A stretch of DNA of 34,636 nucleotides from contig BMAT01006761.1 in NCBI GenBank assembly GCA_019649035.1, forward strand, positions 211,285 through 245,920, in the 5' to 3' direction. The stretch's first letter is position 1; every line of letters begins with the position of its first letter. This document shows, piece after piece, positions 13,101 to 21,321 of this stretch. The notes below the pieces were generated by a model, which was given only the letters and a program-made list of their open reading frames with translations, did no database searches and had not been told where the DNA came from. A program made the translations under genes and the position numbers. The stretch is from Elysia marginata. Taxonomy: Eukaryota; Mollusca; Gastropoda; Plakobranchidae.

Positions 13101-16100
13101 AAAATTGCAAAGTTGTATTTGTTTTGGACTTTGTACTAGCCAGGTACGTCTTAATTAAAGCACTGCTTCTCTAGTTCCCTCTACCACATGTTTGAACTTT
13201 CCGTGGCTGTGCTTAGTCTCAGAGTATACTAGAAGATTTGAGGCCTAGCTTAGTGTATGTCTGTGCTAAATTTATCACCTTTCCAATCTTGGTGTTTGAG
13301 GGTTTGCTTGTGCATACTGTGTCATTAAGTAAGGCCATGTCTTGCACGTGAGTGTTGCGGATCTAGACCAAGATCGTTCACAATTATGATCAGTATTTGA
13401 TGCTATGAAGATGGCTAGAAGACAAAATTTCACAGTCAAACAAACGCTAGAAGACCTTTTGATGATAGCAACAAAGAAGATAGTGATGCTACCCAGCTTT
13501 TCACATTTTTATTGAAAACACCTCGCACAAAGAGTGGAACAATGTGGCAGTGAAGGGGTTAAGGTATACGGACCTTATCCTGGTTGTCGACAATACTTTT
13601 ACTTGGTCCTCAATGTGATCCTTCACAATTTAATAAGCGGCTACTCGAAACAAATCCAAATTTAATTTTTAGGAATAATAACAACATTGAAAAAGTAGAC
13701 GAGAAAATTTTACTGAGTTGTCTAAGATAATAGAAATATTTTTGTTTCCATATTATGAGGAAATAAAACTGAATACGGAAATTATGGAAAAACAATGGAA
13801 TTTGATTTTATAAATACCGGCGCACTTAGGAAACAAGACTACAATTTCAGATTGAAGATACTGGATGATATACAGTGACAACAGTCAGACAAGTATAATT
13901 TGAAATAGAATTGGGTAAAAAAAAAAGTTTGTCCTGAAAAAATAGATATAATACAGCATTTTATTTACAAATGCAATAGCAATCAACAACTGTGGGAAGA
14001 GCTTGAAGACAAAATCACTGCTCCTGCAGGAGAGAAACAGGATAGGACTCAGATGAAAAGGAAGTTCTACTTGGGAGTGGTAAAACCAGAAGACTAAATG
14101 GAAAAATGTGGCAGATCGTAGACTATGCCATACGTTTGCAAATCAATATGAAATGGAAACATGAGCACACAAAGGGTGAGATGAAGACAGAACACGTTGG
14201 ATAAAAATCAATGAGGAAGCTGAGAAACAAAAGCTAAATTTGATATTTTTTATGAGTCTCCATTGAACAGAGGGGAATGATCAACCATGGCACTTAAAAT
14301 TCTAATGAACGATACAAGGAAACGAATAAAAACTTTCATTTTGATATAAAAAATATCCAGTGTGAAGGTATTGCTGACAGTAATACTATACTAAATGAGA
14401 GCGAATCTCATAAGACTATAAAAGAATATTGCAAGTATTTTTTTTTTACAAAAAGATAGAAAAATATATAATGACCTTTAGAACACGTTTTAAGAGCACA
14501 TTTATAAGGTTGGATTCCACAGGTAAAAATTCGACAAGCTTTCAACAAATTCATTTTATGTTCTGGTCAAGTCTTCCTATAAACACAGCATAGGCACTAA
14601 AAATATATGTACGGCACATGCTATATATATATTTATGATGTTTATATATCTGTCCTACTTTTAATATACATCTTTAAGCTTTACTATGACGCTTGTACGT
14701 AGGCCTATATTGACAGTTCAATATCAGTTCGTGTGTAGGCCTGTGTTTGTTGTTTAAGATCAGTAAATATGTAGGCCAATATTACTTTTTCAAGATCAGT
14801 TAAAAAAACTTTTTCCGGTGCGAATCAAGAAACTCTGACCTAATGGGCATGTTACATCCAGAACAAACTGGGATGCGACCAGTTGCAGGCACAGCCGTAT
14901 TCATGGTTGCATCCCCCTTGTTTCCTCGAGTTGCGCCCTGTCCTGTGGGCTTGGGCGGGGCTGAAGCACCGAAAGGACGAGCCACCGCATTAGTCACAGG
15001 AGCAGGTGCAGGAGACCAGGGCTTTCCTACAGGTGCCGGTGGAGTCATGGAAGGGGCGGGGCTGAACTTGTTGACGGTGGGTTCTGTGGGGTGGGAACAA
15101 AAAAAAATGTTTCTTTTTTGAGTTTTCATTTTCTAACACAAGCAGTGTCTCAAGCAATGTAACCGAGTCTTAAAACCATTCGTCTTGAGTCACAGATCAT
15201 ATCATTTGAATACAAAGATGTTTTCTTCTTCTTAGCTATGCATCTTTCTTGAATTCCTCTAAACAAACAAAAAAAATTGTCAAAATTATTTGACAATCAG
15301 GAAAGCTACTGTGAAATGGTATTTTCATGGAAAAAAATTTTCAACAATCAACTTAAAGCTTATTGTTAGACACTGGGCCCTGTACAAGATGGTATGAATG
15401 ATTTTTTTAATCAAACGAAACTATCTGAACAGCAACCAAGAAGATGATGGTCATGTATATTGTTTGTAAAGAGACAGTAAACACTTACTAAACATTGGAG
15501 CAGATGCTGGTGAATTGGGTCCACTGAAATAAACATAAGATTGATGATAATTACAACATGAAAAATAAGTAATGAGAATATTAACTATTAATAATTAAAA
15601 TACTCTCGGTCTTACTTCCTGCCATAATTATATTTATCCATATAACCATCTATCGTTCCTTCTTCACTTCAAGCACACATTTTCAGTCCTTTTCTGTCTC
15701 TCATGAACTTTCCTTATCCTCATGCACACTTTCATTGAAATTAATTTGCACTTAATACTTCTTAAGACTTACTTTATGTCACCACAACAGATGAGTCTCA
15801 TGGTGAATGCAAGATGCAGTTTTAACATTTAACTCCACTAAATGCATGCAATAACAACAACAACAACAAAGAAAGTAAAACAAATGGAGACTAGCAAAAC
15901 ACGTTTGTGACACACTCTAGCACATGCTAAAAAAATAAGAATACATCTAATCCTTTATTCTCTTTCTCTCTTGCATTGAACTCCTAACTTCATAAATTGT
16001 AATCAAACATTGCTTACCAATTTTTGTGTAAAAGGTACACCTTTTCAAGAAAGCTAATTTGAAATATTTTTTTAAAAAATAATGAAAGAAATTAGTGACA

Positions 16101-19100
16101 AAGTTTCTTTTCGTCTTGCCATCAAATTCATTTTTAGCACTCTGTGCTTTACATTTTGCCAGAGCCTGCAGAGATGGAAAAGATTAAAAAATTGTAAGAG
16201 GCAAATTCCATGGAGATAAAGTTAAGGTCTCTGTGTTTTGTTTGTTTTGTGTTGTTGTACTCGGTATACAGTTTCATTGAGTAAGTTATAACATGCATCT
16301 GTCTTACAACCAAGGTGAATGAGTTGGATGTTGGATAATTTTAATTTCAGAAAATGCCTTTTAAAAGTAAATTCCTCCCTTACTTCTCATAATCTAAAAT
16401 CTAAAGGAACATCTATCATCTTTTTCAAACTTTGATAATGTTTTTGTGACTTGAACTATTTGAACTTTTTTTAAATGCATTTGTTTAAAAATTGAACACC
16501 TTATTAAGTGAAAATTGTAACACCGGACTCATTCCCATTGGGTGCAAGACAGAGTGCCATAGAGTCTTATGACCGAGCTTTAATGTGTGCTTTTGCTAGA
16601 ACGTTGCTAAGTCAGGCTGTGTCAGGCTGACCTGGTGAGTTGCTGTTGTAACATCTTGAAGGTCCTCGAGTGGGCAGGGCCGGGCTCTTCATCCTTGGCC
16701 TTGAGCCCAACCTCCTCTTGCACTGCCATAAAGGTCTGAGACGGAATGTAACGCTTACGTCCTTGCTCATCATACTCGGATGAGTCCAAAGGGGGAGGAG
16801 GTGGTGGGAGAGGGGAGGAGTCTGGCGACTCTGGCCCATCGCTATTTTGCAACAAGCCAGGCAGTTAACCGCAGTTAGAGGATGCATGAGGAAAAACAAC
16901 ACACTAAATTTCATACACATGCACAGATTGACTTTTACCCTACAGAGATCAAGCTTAAGTTTCATGCATTTAAGTTCAAGATGCCATTAGACATTTTCTA
17001 AAAGTAATTTTTTTTTGTTTATTTTTTCTTTTTTCCAAAAAATCAAACTAAGATTCTCTTTTAGAACCACTCTGATATCTTTTTTTTAAATTAAATATGT
17101 ACATACGTTTTTAACTTAGCATAGAAATACAAGTAAAAAGTTAGTGTTTTTGACAAATCTTATATAGAATACAAGATGGAGCTATAGATCTGAATAAAAA
17201 AGAAAATAATGCTATAACAAAAATCTAGAGAAACCTTAAAAGTACACAATATGGGTCAGTAATATTGATAAAAAGTAAAGTTTTAAATAGTACACTTGGC
17301 TGAAAAAGAATTACAAAAAGTATTTACAGAAAATCACATGCAAGCCCAGAAATTGTAACAATCCAATGTGCAAAAAGACTCAGCCATCTTCCAAGTATAA
17401 GCTAATAGTTTTTGCCAAAGTCATCTTAACTCATATGCCGACCAAATGCTTAATCAAGCTCATCCAAACATTGACAGACTTAATGCCTAGATAATTTTTA
17501 TTTCCATGAAAGCAGCAACATGCTATTCACGAGGCATGCCTGTTATTCTTTTTGGCTGAAGCTGTTTCTTATGAGCTGTTGAATATCTCATAAAATCTTG
17601 CAGCTTTGTTAGTTCTGTTGATTTGTTCACTAACCAGATCTCTGGGCCTCTCAATGCCAGCTTCAGAAGTTCTGCACAACTTTTGTTGAATTTCAATATA
17701 TAGAGTTTCAAGCAAACGGTCCTCTGTTTATAAGAAGCAACTAGATAGTGAAATGCTGTGATTTCTGAATGAAGGCCAGTTGCGATGGAAGCTACTAGTG
17801 CTAAACTACTCATGATGTGCGAGAATAAGTTATATCTCATAGCATAGAGTTACCCTGACCTATCATCCTTGTCCATGAGAAATTTGGTCTGTCCTTCAAA
17901 CTGTGTGGAAGCATTTTCATTCGAGTAAAGTCCAATCGGGTTGTTGTAGCGCTGTGAGACAATGGCCTTTACTGTGCCCGGTTTTTTGCCCGGGCCGATC
18001 GGTGTTGGGGCAGTGTGAGAAGGTTCAGAGTGGTAGACAGAAGAGGAAGGGCTCAGGCTGTGAGATTTGGCGTTGGGACTTGCTTGGCGGGGCCGTAGGA
18101 TCATGTTCACCTCTGAAATAACAATTCGGAATGGTATGGTAGACCTGCTGGTTGCTGGCTCTAAAGTATGTCAACTTGGTTAACGTACCACAGAAGTCTC
18201 TATTCTTTCTTTGCGTATCAACAGGGTATTTTTGAAAACTTTCAAATTTTGCAGGCTTGGTCATACCCTAACTTGCAGCTGGAATGAGTAAAGTTGTCGG
18301 AGACATTGGTTTCATTTACTACCCTGTTTTGGTGATGTACACTTGCTTCATTTACAAACAACTGTTTACCCCTTAGTCTGTCAATTTTGTTCTTAAAAAA
18401 ATGATCGTTTTCGTCGCTTTTATAAGCTAATACCAAACAAGTCCGACTGGTAAAAATAACTAAAGGCAATGCTCTCTAGAAACCTATGAAAAAATATTAT
18501 TGAAAATATGTTCAATTTTTTCGGCATGCAGTGAATATATTTTTAAAAATTAGACAAAACCCAACCAAATAAAAGGTAAATTAAAAAAAAAAGTTTGTTT
18601 TCTCATCTTTTTTTATATTTAAAAAATAAGAAAAGAAATTTCATAGAATTAGAAAAATAATACACTGACAAACAGACCATTATATACACATTTATTTGTG
18701 TCTTTTCCATTGATAACTCACAGCTATGAATTTAATGCAGTAATCAGTTCGTTTCAGAATAATAAATTAATATGTACCTCCAATCTTTGGTGTTTTGCTG
18801 GATTTAATTGAAGAATTTCAATACTGCCAAGCTACTGTTACTGTTCAAAAGATTGGATTTTTTAATAAAAGCTCTGTATCAGCTTATCTGGTTTTTCCCT
18901 GAGTCTAAATTAAGAGTATGCTATGAAAATAAATATTGTTTGCATAAAAAAAAATAAAAATAAAACTTTTTTAAAAAAAGAACAAAATTTAAGAAGAAAG
19001 TTCTTGTTATGAAAATGTTACATGTACATATATTTTATATTTATTTGTGTAGCAGTCACATTGAATGAGTAGAGCTGCAGCACTGGTCAGTTTGTGAATT

Positions 19101-21211
19101 TAAGAAAAAAAAATAAGTTTTAACTTGACTAGCAGTTCAATGATTTTAAAACACTTTGTTCAACTTCAGGGAGAATGTCAAAGTCCGGTTTTGTTTTCAT
19201 TATCAACCCCTTCACCATCCCATCCTATGGGAAATTTACTACCTAAAATCATAGGTTCCAAACCTATTTTTCTTCTAGGTTCTCCATGTAAAACAGTAAA
19301 TTGCAATAATAAAAAAAATTTTGCCTTGCCCATGTAAATCTTAAGAGCAAAACTCTTGTCGTCACTTTGTGGGACAGCTACACATTTTGGTCTATACATT
19401 TGCCTTCAAGTATAAAATTTTTGGTGAAAAACGGTGAAGTTAATTTCATGTAAGAAAAAAACACCCTGAATCTAAACAGCTGACTTTCGCTTAATTGGTC
19501 TTTATGACACCTGAAAATCTGGAGATCTTAAACAAGCTCATGTTCATACCTCGGCCTTCTTCCATGGCACTGGCGAGAAATTTGAAAGACTTAGATTGGT
19601 GCTTGGCAGGGTCTGGGGCGTCTTCTCTCTCTGAATACTTCTCCGCTGCATATTGAAAATCTGGCACTGACTTTGGTTGACTACAGAAAATGGACACGAC
19701 AGTGAGGGGGGCGGCAACAGACGCCACAACAGTTAGTTGAATTAACACACACACTCACTCACACAAGGGAACAGGTGTGGTAACAAAAATTCAATACAAT
19801 ATTCCTGGTCATAAGAGGCTGGATATGACAAAACAAACTGACAGATTTAAATAAGAAAAATTTATTTAAAAAAAAATAATTTTAAAGGTCATAGGAGGCT
19901 AGACCAATGCTGCTTTGTAGAAATGATCTGCTGACTATAAAAGGAAATTTCAGGACAATTATAAATATATATAAGTCAAGTTTTTCATTATGACAAATAG
20001 ACCCTATTCACAAAAATTTACGGTATTTACAGTAACTTTTTACACAAAACCTAATCAGGTATACCAACAGGTTGACATTTCACCTGATTTCCTTTTTACG
20101 TAAAAAAAAAAAAATAACAACCTCTCAAAGTAAACTGATAAAATAAATACGTAAAAACACCTGGCATATGAGTTCTTCATACAGCAAGGTATAACAAAGG
20201 ATCAAACTTTGGGTAGGTTGTGTGGGATGACCTTTGACCTGCTACTCTTGGAAGTAACAATACTATGTGACTGTCTGCATGCCAAACTGACAGGTAAAAG
20301 GCCAAGCCCCAGAGGAAAACCAATGTTTATGTTACAAAATTAATATTCAAGTATTAGAAAACTACAACCTTCACCACAAAAAAGTGAAACATTAAAAGTT
20401 TACATCATGCAGGATAAATCTGGTATGTTATCCTAGTATAACATCATCCTACACCAATTTCAAAACTACCGCCACCAGCTATATAAATATGTATACAAAA
20501 TTCAAAATCAATTTTAAGAGTGTAGAGTCTTCATATTAGTTAAAGCTGTACATTTTTTTTTAATTCCTGTGTTTTACTCTCTAAAAGAATAGAAGAACAA
20601 AATATATCCAACTATGAGATATGTCTGGTATTTTTTTTTCGCAACCAGCCAAGATGAGGCACAACGCACAATTTTTAAAAATTGGTGAAATAATTAGTTG
20701 TAATAAGATTATTGAACTAAGTCTTTTTTCTAAATATTTAAAAAAAAGGACTTAAATTCGCAACATTTTAATTTTAAGATAAGAAACTTTTGATAGGTAA
20801 AGATCTGATTTCAAACAGCATTCTTTCTGCTTTTTAAGTTCAAATTTCAACAGTAGGGCTCCTCAAGCTGTTTAATAAACTCTGACAAAAAGGTTTTTTT
20901 TATGCCTGAAACCTAGTATTAGTCTATATAAAATGCTTGGACATAGTATAGCGAAAATTGGAATTCCCTGTAACCAAGTCATACTGACCTGGAGATGGAC
21001 AAATTGGAAGTCTGGCTGGACAAGGATGTCTCGTAGTTTGACCTGGGTGCAGGGGAGGCATGGCCAAAAGGCCGTGCCGCAGAGTTGAAGTTCTGGCAGT
21101 AGAGAAAAAGAACAGCAACGTTTGACTTTTTTTTCTGTAATTGTTCACTTTCTTAGTGAAAATAATGACTGTAAAAAAAAGTACTCATATTTATAAGCCT
21201 AGTGGTGGTGG

Positions 21212-21274
<63 letters not shown>

Positions 21275-21280
21275 CGATGC

Positions 21281-21321
<41 letters not shown>

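Noticed and set aside
14843..15121. Plus-strand Gly/Ala-rich open frame over exon 8
   Set aside because: Antisense shadow of the Pro/Ala linker exon.
20924..21148. Minus-strand frame with Pro/Arg-rich peptide over exon 3
   Set aside because: Wrong frame. The phase-consistent frame gives a Ser/Ala linker that joins exons 2 and 4.
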